Of a DNA stretch of 64,000 nucleotides, positions 24,065 through 34,374 are shown piece after piece. Made by a program: the position numbers and the translations under genes. The stretch comes from Neopestalotiopsis rosae. Taxonomy: Eukaryota > Ascomycota > Sordariomycetes > Amphisphaeriales > Sporocadaceae. Location: assembly GCA_023078685.1 (NCBI GenBank), contig JALGAS010000006.1, positions 4,650,001 to 4,714,000 of the forward strand, read 5' to 3'. The notes beneath the pieces are model-generated. The model saw only the letters and a list, made by a program, of their open reading frames with translations. It was not told where the DNA came from and made no database searches. How positions within the stretch are numbered: the stretch's first letter is position 1; the number at the start of each line of letters is the position of its first letter.

Positions 24065-25837
24065 ATGGGCGAATCCAGCCAGAATGCCCCCAATGTCGAG
24101 CAGGTCGCGCAGCAGCTCCCAAATCCCAGCCCGCCCTCGCCGACCGTCGAGCAGCCGAAGACGGTAGAGAACCAGCACCTCAGAGCGCCGGTACGGCCAT
24201 CCGTACAGTCGCGCAACTCGAGCAATTCGAGCATGAACGGTCCTCTGTACATGCAAAACTCGAACAACAAGGTTTTTATTCGTAGGGTGAGGAGGAAAGG
24301 TGACGGTCCTCTAAAGAGCTTGTCTCGTTGGTTCCTGGAAAACCAGTTCGGTAAGTTCTTTATCCAAACAGCGTCGCTGCCCCACCACCATCCAACAGCA
24401 AGTCGCACGGCAGATGCTTGAGCTGTCCGTTTTGGCCTTCTCATATGGCGCCAAAAAGGACCCTATGTGCATCAGGGAGAAACCAGTGGCCTAATTTTGT
24501 GTCTTGTGACAGGTTTTTCGTTCAACCTACTCGCCCTCCTCTTTCTCACGCACATGTTGATGCCCAAGGCGCGACCTTACACCACGCGATTCTTCACCCT
24601 GTCGCACTATGATGCGGAAACTGGCTTTTACACCACTGGAACAGGTGATAACTACTTCATTGCTTTCTGTATCGTCCTCTTTACCGGCCTGCGGGCTGGT
24701 TGTATGGAGAATGTCCTCGCGCCATTGGCCAAGTTCTGGGGCATCTCAAAGAAAAAGGATATGACACGATTTGCGGAACAGGCCTGGCTCCTGATCTACT
24801 ATCTTGTTTTCTGGCCCCTCGGCTTCGTAAGTGTTCCCATGGGTAGCCATTGACTCAAATCAAGTGCCCAATCGACTGATCTCCAGCACAGTATCTATAC
24901 TACAAGTCGCCATACTACCTGAATTTGAAAGAGCTATGGATGAACTGGCCAATCAGGGAGGTTGATGGTGTCATGAAGGCCTATATGCTCGCGCAATGGG
25001 CTTTCTGGCTGCAACAGGTGCTGGTCATTCACATTGAGGAGCGCCGCAAGGACCATTGGCAGATGTTGACTCACCACTTCCTCACCATTGGCCTTATTGC
25101 CGCCTCGTATGCCTACCACCAAACAAGAGTCGGCCACCTGATCCTGGTTCTGATGGACATTGTCGACCTCTTCTTCCCTGTAAGTTGTGACTCTCTATCT
25201 TCGTGGAATGGTATGCTAATAATCAAACCAGCTTGCGAAGTGCCTCAAGTACCTGGGCTTCACCACAGCATGTGACATGACATTCGGCCTCTTCGTAGTC
25301 TCCTGGTTCCTCGCCCGCCATGTCGCCTACCTGGCTGTATGCTGGAGTATTTACGTTGATATTCCGCGTTATATCAACCTGGGTTGCTACCGTGGCCTTG
25401 GCAAGGATCTCGTCGGTCCGTTCCCGGCACCTGATGGCCTCTCGCATCTTCTTGAACCATTCCACGACCCCGCTGGCACAGTCTGCTTTGATGAGGGAAT
25501 CGCGGGTGGATTCCTGACTGTCCTCCTGGTTCTGCAGGTTATTACTCTGTCGTGGTTTTATTTGATCGTGCGACTCGTCATTCGTGTCCTCAAAGGTGGC
25601 AATGCCGATGACCCCAGAAGCGATGATGAAGCAGGTGAAGAGGAAGAGGAAGAGTTTGAGTACGAGGAGGCACAGCCTCTCGAGGAAGAAGTGGGCGTCG
25701 AGGCAATCGACCTGAAGGGCTGGGAGCGACGCGCTGGTGTCAAACGCGTTGCAACCTCGTCTGGCGTCAATCTCCCAGGGCACAGTGATAGGAAAGAGTT
25801 GCTGGGGAGAATTGGCTGCGAGAAGCAAGTCGAGTAG
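24065..25837 (+). CDS. lag1: Ceramide synthase, LAG1/TLC family
   Basis: Four exons (24065-24350, 24513-24826, 24892-25179, 25232-25837) give 497 residues. The ER membrane enzyme N-acylates sphingoid bases with acyl-CoA. The first 80 residues are polar and Ser/Pro/Asn-rich. Six to eight membrane spans follow. The Lag1 motif region reads DHWQMLTHHFLTIGLI, with the catalytic His pair, followed by GHLILVLMDIVDLFFPLAKCLKYLGF, which is completed only when the third intron is removed. The C-terminal tail (about 425-497) is acidic and ends in HSDRKELLGRIGCEKQVE, a conserved fungal ending as far as I recall. Filamentous fungi usually have two such synthases (BarA and LagA, feeding glucosylceramide and inositol-phosphoceramide respectively); I cannot say which one this is. 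Confidence 0.92.
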
Positions 25838-26685
25838 TTGCCTCGGACCAGGAATGCATTCCAAAGCCTGGCTGGCCATGTACTCGTTCGAGGTCGGCAC
25901 ATCTTCCGGCATAAAGAGACGATGCAGTGTGCTTGCGGAATGCATCCACACGAGGGTACGGTGTCAATTTACTAACGTTTTCAAAAGTTTGGCGCGTCAA
26001 TCTTTCGACTTTATGGGTTTCTCCCGGGCCCGTGGTCCTCGCAGTACTCTTCATCTGGACGGCGCGGTATATAGATCTGGAATTCAGTTTTATACCCCTG
26101 CAGATGTCTCGCAGTCGATGCCTCAATGTCGTCCAGAGAGGGCTTGACATTAAAATCGTGCTTTGGTGATGCTCTTGAAAGTAAATGCCCCGACCAAGAC
26201 TTACGTGCGAAGAACATGAAAGAGACACTCGATTCAGGTGCATGGTGGTGGATTTCTAAATCAGATATTGGGGGTTACTCATTCAAAGAATGAGAATCAA
26301 GCCAGAGTCTCTTCTCTGCTGGGATCGGCGATCTGCTCTTTTTGGGAACGAAATAAAGTGAGAAGCCAGAAACGTGCTATTTTGTGCAGACCATGATGAA
26401 GTGGCAATTGGTCGACCACAAACCCGCAGGATAGGTTCCTGGTCGTACGTATTTGATTTTTAAGCAATACTCTGATCGCCAATCATAATTTTACCCGCCA
26501 AAAGAAACTTGATCTATCGGTCATTTCAGGAATCCTGCCTTTTCATGAGCATCTGCCTGCTGCATCTCATCGCGAGAGGACGTTTACCTAAAGCCGCCGA
26601 TTTCGCAAGGACAATCTCCATTCATGGAATGACAAATTGTGCTAATTACATGTTAATTAATAAGCCCCCAATTTTCCAACAACAA
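25838..26685. other. Intergenic between lag1 and the tRNA gene
   Basis: Contains the 3' end of lag1. A minus-strand frame of 242 codons (25951-25223) overlaps the end of lag1 and carries no domain; it is taken as a shadow of the plus-strand codon bias. Just before the tRNA the sequence is AT-rich. Confidence 0.4.
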
Positions 26686-26757
26686 GCCCGCTTGGCTCAT
26701 CGGTAGAGCGCCTCACTAGTAATGAGGAGGCAATTGGTTCGACTCCAGTAGTGGGCA
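26686..26757 (+). tRNA. tRNA-Thr (anticodon AGT)
   Basis: The 72-nt cloverleaf folds fully. A 7-bp acceptor stem pairs GCCCGCT with AGTGGGC (one G-U pair). The D arm is GCTC/GAGC. The 5-bp anticodon stem CCTCA/TGAGG holds the loop CTAGTAA with anticodon AGT. The variable loop is AGGCA. The T stem ATTGG/CCAGT (one U-G pair) holds the loop TTCGACT. The discriminator base is A. There is no intron. The internal A box (TGGCTCATCGG) and B box (GGTTCGACTCC) fit Pol III promoters. It decodes ACU and, after A34-to-inosine editing, ACC. There is no T-run directly behind the tRNA; the first lies about 55 nt downstream. Confidence 0.92.
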
Positions 26758-26776
26758 AGAACAAGCAGTTCTTGCC
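26754..26776 (+). other. Perfect hairpin overlapping the tRNA 3' end
   Basis: A 9-bp perfect inverted repeat, GGCAAGAAC / GTTCTTGCC with a 5-nt loop AAGCA, starts inside the last acceptor-stem bases of the tRNA and continues into the trailer. In the primary transcript it could compete with acceptor-stem pairing or shape 3' end processing. Confidence 0.6.
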
Positions 26777-26785
26777 ACCAATCAT

Positions 26786-26817
26786 CCGGTCCTCAATAGG
26801 CCGACCGGTTTCTTTTT
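26786..26817 (+). terminator. Hairpin plus T-run, probable Pol III terminator of the tRNA gene
   Basis: A 6-bp stem CCGGTC / GACCGG (loop 11 nt) ends at 26808. It is followed at once by TTTCTTTTT (26809-26817). The T5 run is the first oligo-T after the tRNA and should stop Pol III; the hairpin just before it is unusual for a eukaryotic tRNA gene. Confidence 0.55.
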
Positions 26818-27465
26818 GGATTTTCTTGACATTGTTATATTAACTATTGGTACCAAAAGAGCACTGAGTCTCTTAAGTTAGAACTATTTTACCCAAAAGG
26901 CACATCTCCAGGGGAAGGCTCACATGCAGATCTTACAAATAAGATAGCTGATGCAGACTTCCAAAGGGATATGGATGTTCTTTTTCTCTACGCACCTTCA
27001 AACTTCCTTTCTCTCTTGTAGTACTCTGTACAGCATCGTCCAGAGATATGAGGAACCAGAGTCAAACTTTGTGGACTATAATCGCAAAGCAACGAATGAC
27101 GTCAAATTATATGCATCAAAACCTCGATTATAATCGTGATCAACGCTAAGACACATGTGCAGAACAGACTTCTCTTTGATTGTCCTCCAGGTATCCCTCA
27201 TCAGCTCGCATCTTGTAGTAGTCCAGTACATAGTCATATGAAAAAGCCGTTCAACGTTGTAAATATTTGGCGGGGTACTTATGGGGAATCCCAAGCCTAC
27301 AAGGTACGCCAAAACACCCTGCTCGGCCCCACCCCAGACACGGTCAGTCATGTCATACTAACAAGAAAGTAAACACAGCTCCAACCTCCATTACATTGGA
27401 CAATAGGTCCCGCGGGAAAAGGGACGCTCAACACCATTTCAAAATACCTGCAACGCTCTTTCACA
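26818..27465. other. Intergenic, no gene recognised
   Basis: Space between the tRNA terminator and spc19. Short frames only. The promoter of spc19 must lie in the last few hundred bases; no TATA box was seen. Confidence 0.4.
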
Positions 27466-28112
27466 ATGTCTTCGACTGCAAGCGCTTACGGTGATTGCGT
27501 GGCGGCTCTCCGCGGCTCCCTGTCGCATTTGGAATCGTCTGTCGAGACGCTTGGAAACGGCGTCGCAGACTTCCCAAGACTGATCAGTGTGCTCAAGACT
27601 GTCCGGGTGAGTGTGTGAATAGGTGCAAGCTACTGTTGTCTCTTACCGCATTTCGCAGTATCACTTGAATCTTTTGAAGAAAACACGGTTTTGCGTTTAC
27701 TGACTATGAACCTCCATCTACCTAGCATTACGAACTCATTCCCCAACCCACTCTAGCTGCCGCCGAAGCTTCGCTCCGTGACGAGATCGGACCTGCTATT
27801 ACCACCCTGCTTGACCGCGCTGACTCGCATATTGATCGTGTGGAGCGTCGCATCGAATCCCTAAAGGCGCGTGCCGAGCTCCAGCAGGGTCGTCTCACAG
27901 AGAGACCTGGCAGCAGTCGGAACCATCCATCGGCATACGGCCGAAGCGGGAAGAGTGCAAGTGGCGCCGTCCAGAAACTTGGCGGCGAGGCAAAATTGAG
28001 GGCCAAAGCCGTCAAGCAGAGAAGGGAGGCCCTCGAGTACAGCATTGAGAGGCTGGAGCTCGAGGTCTCGCAGAAGGAGAGGGAGCTGAGGAAGCAGATT
28101 GAGAAGTCTTGA
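27466..28112 (+). CDS. spc19: DASH complex subunit Spc19
   Basis: Two exons (27466-27606 and 27726-28112) give 175 residues. Spc19 is one of ten subunits of the DASH/Dam1 ring that couples kinetochores to microtubule ends. The N-terminus reads YGDCVAALRGSLSHLESSVETLGNGV, matching the family, followed by DFPRLISVLKTVRHYELIPQPTL, a conserved stretch created by the splice. The C-terminal half is a basic, coiled-coil-like helix (EALEYSIERLELEVSQKERELRKQIEKS). Length is normal. The intron is 119 nt with a consensus donor and a TAG acceptor. The gene converges on the dioxygenase gene, with about 400 bp between the two stops. Confidence 0.9.
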
Positions 28113-28521
28113 GAGTGATAGGCTACCATGTCACGCGAGTAATCATCCTCAAGTACAATACTATCGAGGGACTGATCATGTCGGTTTCTCAACTTCGCAG
28201 GAATGTCTGACAAAGTTGAGCCGCCTTGCAGACGATACCAAGGCCTACGACTCAATCCATATTGGCGACTGGGGGGCTGGACACGCCGTTTGCAATGGCT
28301 GGGACTGTCTTGATACAAAGGCGGAAACGCTGACGAAGTTTCTCTTATTATGGGGCTACATGGTACATGGCGTCTAGTGACTCTCTTATCAAGGATCATA
28401 CGCTGAAGCATTTCGCTCGAAGAGTGAATCCGGTCGGGTAAGTTCTAACAATTAACCGCTGGTATTATCATGAGAAGAAGTCACGCTAACATTGAAACAG
28501 CTGTAGGATCATAATTGCCTC
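28113..28521. other. Convergent intergenic space
   Basis: Holds the 3' ends of spc19 (plus) and the dioxygenase gene (minus). A 92-codon frame at 28099-28377 partly overlaps the spc19 end and has no recognisable features. Nothing is called. Confidence 0.4.
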
Positions 28522-29758
28522 TCATTGAGCAGCCTCCGCCAGGGCCTCCGTTCGAGACTTGCTATTCGGGTCGAAAAACGGCTTCTCACCAATTCCAACT
28601 GCGCGATTTCCGAATCGCTCGCCCAAGTTGTCATAATCAAAAGTAGCGCTGTGGAATGCGCTGCGATTGTCCCAGATAGCTGGATCACAAGTGTCAGAAA
28701 TCACGAATGGATGGCCAATTAATACAGGACAAACTTACCAATATCATTCTCGTTTCTCCACTTGAATCGAACCTGGAGATCATGATTCTCCGTAATGACG
28801 GACAAGAACTTCTTCAAAAGAGCCTCGGACTCGTCGGCGTACAACTCGTTGATGTACTTGGGGAAAGGACCGATGGCAAAGATACTCTTCCAGCCAGTGA
28901 CGGGATTAGTGCGAACAACAGGGTGAACAGCCTCGAGGCCAGCGCCAATGTTCAGGGGACTGCCACGTTCACCCTCGTAGAGCTTGACCTTGTCCGGGTT
29001 TTCTCTAGCCGCTCGGTGGAAACCGTCTCCAATGAAGGTGGCAGTCAACCCTTCAAAGAACTTTTGATATGGCTTGGAAAAGCGATCATAGATCTCATAG
29101 CCAGACGCCCACAGAGTATCACCACCAGTCTTGGGTAGTTGCGTAAGACGGAGTGAGGTGTAATCTGCAGGCACGGGCTCGAATTGGATATCAGAATGCC
29201 ATGCTGATGAGTCGTATCGCTTCCTCGATTGGTCCTTGTCGTGCTGGAAGATGGCCTTGCGCTGGAGGGAGCTAATGGTGCTGATCTGATGATCACCCAC
29301 GCCAAATTCTGACGTATTGTTGAGTACAGGGTGAATGTGCAGAGTAGACTCGGCCGGCTTGCCAGCCAGCTGCCCAAGACGGTGCACAAACTCCTTTTGC
29401 AAGTCGTTCGTCAGGTTGTCCTGAGCTCTGAAGAAGACAACCCCACGCTGTGAGACTATAGACACCTAGCATTAGCAGTGTTTGCCAACAAACAGCGGCA
29501 ACAAACAGCGGCAGCAATCAGCTTACTTGTAATGGCCACATCTCGTAATAGTTGATCAGCGTTTTCTGCATGCAGGAGGTCGTCAACGATGTTGACGCCG
29601 ATAAACTCTCGGCCAATAACAGGCGTTGTATCCTCGTATTGAAATCTCTCCAGGGCACCACTGAGGCTCAGAGGCTTTGGGAGTGACTTGGCTTTGGTAT
29701 TTCCTTCCTGGGTAGGCAAGGAGTGTACCGGGAGGTCGGTAGTAACGCCGGGAGCCAT
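28522..29758 (-). CDS. TauD-family Fe(II)/2-oxoglutarate dioxygenase (sulfonate/taurine type)
   Basis: Three exons (29758-29527, 29455-28739, 28679-28522) give 368 residues. Enzymes of this type (yeast Jlp1, bacterial TauD) hydroxylate sulfonates such as taurine to release sulfite, a sulfur source; some fungal relatives act on other carboxylates or herbicides. The metal triad is visible: His164-x-Asp166 in AWHSDIQFE and His326 in NRSAFHSATFDYD. The 2-oxoglutarate-binding Arg is Arg342 or Arg338 in GERFGNRAVGIGEKP. The first acceptor must be the CTATAG at 29456 so that AITI runs into SQRGVVFFRAQD; the nearer-looking GCTAG breaks the frame. The first intron contains a 13-bp tandem duplication. 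Substrate is inferred from the family only. Confidence 0.88.
29486..29511. repeat. 13-bp tandem duplication inside an intron
   Basis: Two perfect adjacent copies of CAACAAACAGCGG lie within the first intron of the TauD-family gene (intron 29456-29526). They lengthen the intron without touching its ends. Confidence 0.85.
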
Positions 29759-31071
29759 GATTGGAAAGTATTGTCTTGTTGCTAAACGAAATCAGCTTCT
29801 GTATGGCCATCTAAGATCTGAGAAAGAGCACATGACAACAACCTGTCAAGAGACACTTTGCACGTGAAGCCGGGTTCTCTAGGAACCCTGGAGAAGCTCA
29901 AGCAAATTGCACATATTCCGAACACTTACATTTCAGAGCACCTATATGATTCTGATTAGAAGTCTTGAATGTTACAAGTGTACAAAATCTTAATTCAGTC
30001 GAGATACCCTCATTCTCTTATAATAATCAGCCTCCTCATTCCCTCTATGTTGCGTATAGAGCGTGGGGTAATCACGCAATACTCTAGATATGAGCACGCC
30101 ACCAAGGGTGCAATTGACGACTTGTCTATAAAACGATCGTTGGTCAATGAGCGTTTAGATGGCCTGTTTTATTGGAAATCAAAATGCTAGATAAGAGAAT
30201 ACCGACTCACCGGAGGGCCAATGGAAGATGTTTACCACCGACTTCCGCAGTCATCCAACCGTTCGCTTCAACTTCCCCCGCTCGATCCTCCATACACAGT
30301 TGACCACCATTGATTATGATTATGGAGACGAAGTGAGGAGGCGAGGTTCTGGTCGGGCAGGTTATCCGGATCCGCGAAAGTACGTGCATTTGGGCCTTGG
30401 ACCAGGCAAAACAGTTCGGGGACTACTTCAGTCCGGACTTGTTAACAGTAATGATTGTTGAGTGTATACCCACCTGCTCTTTCAATAACATACATTGACC
30501 AAGTACACCAGGATACACCAGGATGACTATTTTCCTACAGAGACATACTCTTTCGTTGAAACACGTCAAGTACATGCCTTTAGCCTTGGGCACGTTCTGC
30601 TTGCGGATGGCGATTTGTGATCATGTTCATATTATGTGATCCGGTGCTCACACATTGGCCAGTATGTGTCCAGAAGGGGGCGTATCGATGCTGACCAAGG
30701 AGACAAATCAACACATGATGCAACTGGGGAATAAAAACTTCCTTGCCCCAGTTTCCGAAAAGTGATCAGGTAAAAATGATATGCTCTAGTCATGCAATAT
30801 TCGTTCACTGCTAGTATCTTGATTTCTCACAACCAGCTAATTGCAACGTTGTATAACAAGTGATTCTCCTGTCATTCGGCCCAATGACTTATAGATTCAC
30901 TCGAGACGTTACACATGTTCAAGTTGACAAGCTTGCTCACAAAACATGTGGCGATAGTTTTCACACCACTGATTTAGTCATCTATAACGCAGTACAATGT
31001 CAAAAGTCGACTTCTTGTTGTTGTTCTACACATCCCAATGACAACTTTCTCTATTGAAATCACCGCTTTGA
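29759..31071. other. Intergenic, no intact gene
   Basis: Upstream space of the dioxygenase gene. It includes a 10-bp tandem duplication at 30504-30523 (TACACCAGGA twice). A short frame beginning at the ATG near 30221 (MEDVYHRLPQSS...) stops after about 30 codons and looks gene-like but cannot be extended convincingly. Confidence 0.35.
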
Positions 31072-31283
31072 CTGGCTCGAACTAGAGATTGTATCGATCG
31101 CTTCTACCATGACGAACACTCAGAGAGGTTCCTTCTCAAGCTACATGACCATGGTGTGACTACCATCGTGCTTATGTTCGGAATCCCAAGTTCTGGCAAG
31201 ATTTGTACTCACGATTTGACCAAGGAAAGAACATAAAACCAAGTTGCTACTTGGGTCTTGCGGGGAATATGATCTGGCTGTGA
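31072..31283 (+). pseudogene. Possible decayed gene fragment
   Basis: Two overlapping open frames read like one protein broken by a frameshift. Frame A (31072-31233) contains DRFYHDEHSERFLLKL followed by HDHGVTTIVLMF. Frame B (31149-31280) contains VRNPKFWQDLYSRFDQ and then KPSCYLGLAGNMIWL. Neither frame has a proper start, and both end in stops. The amino-acid texture is far more protein-like than the surrounding AT-rich DNA. I do not recognise the family. It may also be chance. Confidence 0.3.
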
Positions 31284-31549
31284 ATCAGCACAAATTTGTC
31301 ACGAATCACATGAATATAATCCACGCTTGAAATTGTATTCCAATGTCTTCATATATTGTAAATGAATGCAAAATATTGCGATATCTAATCAGTCAATATA
31401 CATGCACGGTTTTGCTATGCGTTGAATCTATCCAGAGGGACACCTACCTACCAACCAGTGCCCCCCAACCAAACTCCGGAGATAATGCTCAAGGAAATAT
31501 CGCTAATGGGTTGAATGATGCTTTGTGAAGAAACAAGACCCATGTGAAT

Positions 31550-33353
31550 TTAGTGAGCGACACTGACAAACATGTTCAGTACCAGGCATGTGGCCATCAC
31601 ACAGCCTCCATAGATTGCCAAAGCCAAAGATGCACGCCTGAGGTGGACGGGGTTGATGTGCTCCAGATCCCATCTCCACTTCCTGCGCCATCGCCACGAA
31701 CCTTTAGTATTGCTCCGTCCACTGGCCACGCTTCGTACACTGCCAACACTTCGGGCCATTGCTTCAGCAGCCTCTTCATCATCCGAATCATCTGACTCAA
31801 CAGGCGAGTCTGCATCATCATCGGTTTTGGCCAGACGTTGGTGATGGGCGGAGTTTGGATCGGAAATCTTGTAGTAGAACAGGCCAGGGAGGATAAAACT
31901 AATACTGGTGCTTCCGGTGCTTCCAACATACGCGAGAACGCGTTCCAAGCTCACAACAGTCAGAGCTGTCACGTAGCTCAGAACTAGGATCACCGTTGAC
32001 AGCAGTGCAAATCGAAGATCAGACATGGGTGCAGCTGGGCCGTGGTCGGAGCGTGCCTGCGCGGTTGGAAGGAGCGGACGTCCCCCAGGGGAGTTTGTGC
32101 GGCTCTGAGACTGCCGCGAAGACGAGTTTGGACGCCACCTCAAAACAGCATCGATTGAAGCGCGGCAAGGATGGACCTGCAGGGGAATCGAAAAGAGCAC
32201 AAGAACGACTATTGCGGCTTTGGCAATCGTAGACGCCACCGATGGAGGATCTAGGCAATACGTGTTAGCAAGCTTACTACCGATGAATACGGCGACCTGT
32301 ACTTACACATTGAAACAATGTTTCCTCTGATATCGTCACCAAAGGTCAGGTATCCGGTAATGGCGACCAGAATATAGATACTGGCTGCTGAGCCAATGCT
32401 AGAACCAATAACGCCAATGATGCTGGCCAAGGTTAGTATACACTTGCGGTTCCCGAACACGAGGAAATCTCACCTTCTTGGTGTGTTTTCCTTGATCTCA
32501 TTTAGGATGGAAAACATGTTTTGGTGGCAAGTATATGCGAACACAACCACAGGGAGGTTGCTAAGGGCAGATATGGGCCCGTCCCAGGTAATGACTCTCA
32601 CCGGCGCTCGATTTGGGATGACGTCGGCAGCGAAATGATAGACCACCAAGATGATGAGGTATCCAATAGAAACGAGAGCGATCAGGCTCGTGTACTTCAA
32701 GCTGTCCAATCTTTTGAGAAAGCATAATGGGATGATAGCCAGCATGAAGGCAGTAATCCAAAAGTTGCGATCCATCAGGAATGGCACGCCTTGTGCCCGG
32801 CTGTCAAATCCCAGAGCTACACCAGGCATCAAGTCTCCAATAATGATCATGTAGGAAACGCCGACGCCGAAACATTTAATGGCGATTGCGGCGTCAAATA
32901 TCACAGCAGCGTTCGGGTATGTGAGCTGGGATAAGGCGAAGAAGGACGACGAGCCGCGGTCGAGATATCGTGCGCATCGTGACTGTAGGTAGAGGCCAAA
33001 GGCAGAAGTGAATGCCGACCATATAATAACGAATACTCCCGGAATGATTCCGAAATGTGAAAGGGCAGCGGGCATCGCCAAAGTGCCAGCGCCGACGACT
33101 GCAAGGCAGAAGGTGTTAGTATATCTTGCGCAGCGGCGCGGGATTTTCGCTGGGCTTTTCGGCTCGTGCCGCAGCCTGGAGACGACATACTTGTGTTTAG
33201 CAGGTTGATGACACTGCTGACCATGCTGGCCTGGCCATGATGGCCATCCTTTTGGTGGTGACCTCGTGTTCTTCGATGCCTCGTCATGTCGGCGGAGATC
33301 GAGCTGGACTCTTCGTTGGCTCGGCCATCAGATATGGTGTCGTAATTCGGCAT
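31550..33353 (-). CDS. Vacuolar amino-acid transporter, AVT family (SLC36/38-like)
   Basis: Four exons (33353-33191, 33098-32474, 32422-32307, 32250-31550) give 534 residues. The family moves neutral, acidic or basic amino acids across the vacuolar membrane, driven by the proton gradient. The first membrane helix carries the hallmark NLLNTIVGAGTLAMPAAL, completed by splicing. About eleven hydrophobic segments follow. WDGPISALSNLPVVVFAYTCHQNMFSILNEI is typical for the Avt5/Avt6/Avt7 branch. The cytosolic N-terminus is His/Arg/Ser-rich (residues about 10-45). Between the last spans lies an acidic Asp/Ser loop (DDDADSPVESDDSDDEE) with a Ser/Arg/Trp-rich segment after it. The direction of transport and the substrate cannot be read from sequence. 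A CACGTG box lies about 80 bp upstream of the start. Confidence 0.88.
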
Positions 33354-34374
33354 AGCCTAGCTGGAGGTCTTCTCGCGGTAGCGATCGTTTTGGTCCGATG
33401 GGAAACTAGGTAAATGCCAGTGGCTAGTCACACGTGAATGCTCTTGTGTTTGCCCGAAGATGCACTTCAATGTTTCACGACAGCGGTTGGTGTTTGGGTG
33501 GGTGGTAAGACACGCGACAATGTTCCCGGGCTCTAGGTTAATGTGTTGTAGTAGCACAGCCGCCTGCTATTACCGTACACCTTTTGTCGGCGCAAAGCTA
33601 AACTGCCTGGCAGTCCACTTGCGCCCGACCAAAGTCAATCGGCGGAGCTTGACGTATATCTGTACCGTGCACTACCTGGGCGATAAGGAAATTATACCCA
33701 GGTTAGGTGAACAACACCAGAAAGAGTGGTGAAATGAAGATGAGAAAACCCAGAAGGTCTTCTTTTTGATGTTGATGCCAGATTGTCGCCCAGCAGGGAA
33801 CGTTGTATTAAGCCAAGGAATTGGTAGGTGTCTTGTCCCTCCTCAATTGGAATTTGATTACGTTTGCGTAACTGTCGTCAGTCCTGAGTCCCAGTGTACC
33901 ACACGGCTTTAAAGTGCCGTGGAGTCGCATGATTTGACAACTACCAGGAGGCTTGTCAATGCCCTACAAGACCCAAAATGAAGACCCTGTCGTGTTTCCT
34001 TTGTTCATAGTGTAGGTACCCGCTAGCCCTCCCTCCCCAGATTCCTCCCCTCGTCTAGCGGCTTGTTTGTTACATCAAGGTCGGCCAATAGAAGTGGATA
34101 TTGGCGAGCTGGGAAAGGGAACCAGCTTTCTGCGACGCGCTTGGCTGGCCGTAACGTCGCTCATTCAGCTCCGTCTCTTCTCAGCCTTATTTCAACCTTA
34201 ATCGACGCGCTCGTGAAGCACGGTGTGATTTTACTATTCGAAGGGCTTCTTGAACACGTGTGTTGAAGGACGCTACCCACGCGAGGGATCCCGCGACATA
34301 CTGCTCGCCCCCACGAACCCCTTGTTGTACAAAGACGGCAATCTTGAAAGTCAACCTCAAAGAAAATAATCAGG
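33354..34374. promoter_or_regulatory. Divergent promoter of the AVT transporter and RO10 genes
   Basis: No gene is recognised in about 1 kb. CACGTG E-box cores occur at 33431-33436 (78 bp before the transporter start) and 34255-34260 (115 bp before the RO10 start), so each gene has one close to its start codon. Binding is inferred. Confidence 0.4.

Noticed and set aside
25223..25951. 242-codon minus-strand frame over the end of the ceramide synthase gene
   Set aside because: The plus-strand C-terminus reads as a conserved ending of the family; the antisense frame shows no family features and no splice support.
27728..28411. 227-codon minus-strand frame over spc19
   Set aside because: Shadow of the spc19 coding exon; no recognisable protein.
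29461..29470. GCTAG acceptor for the first dioxygenase intron
   Set aside because: It puts the next exon out of frame; only the CTATAG acceptor directly downstream continues into SQRGVVFF.
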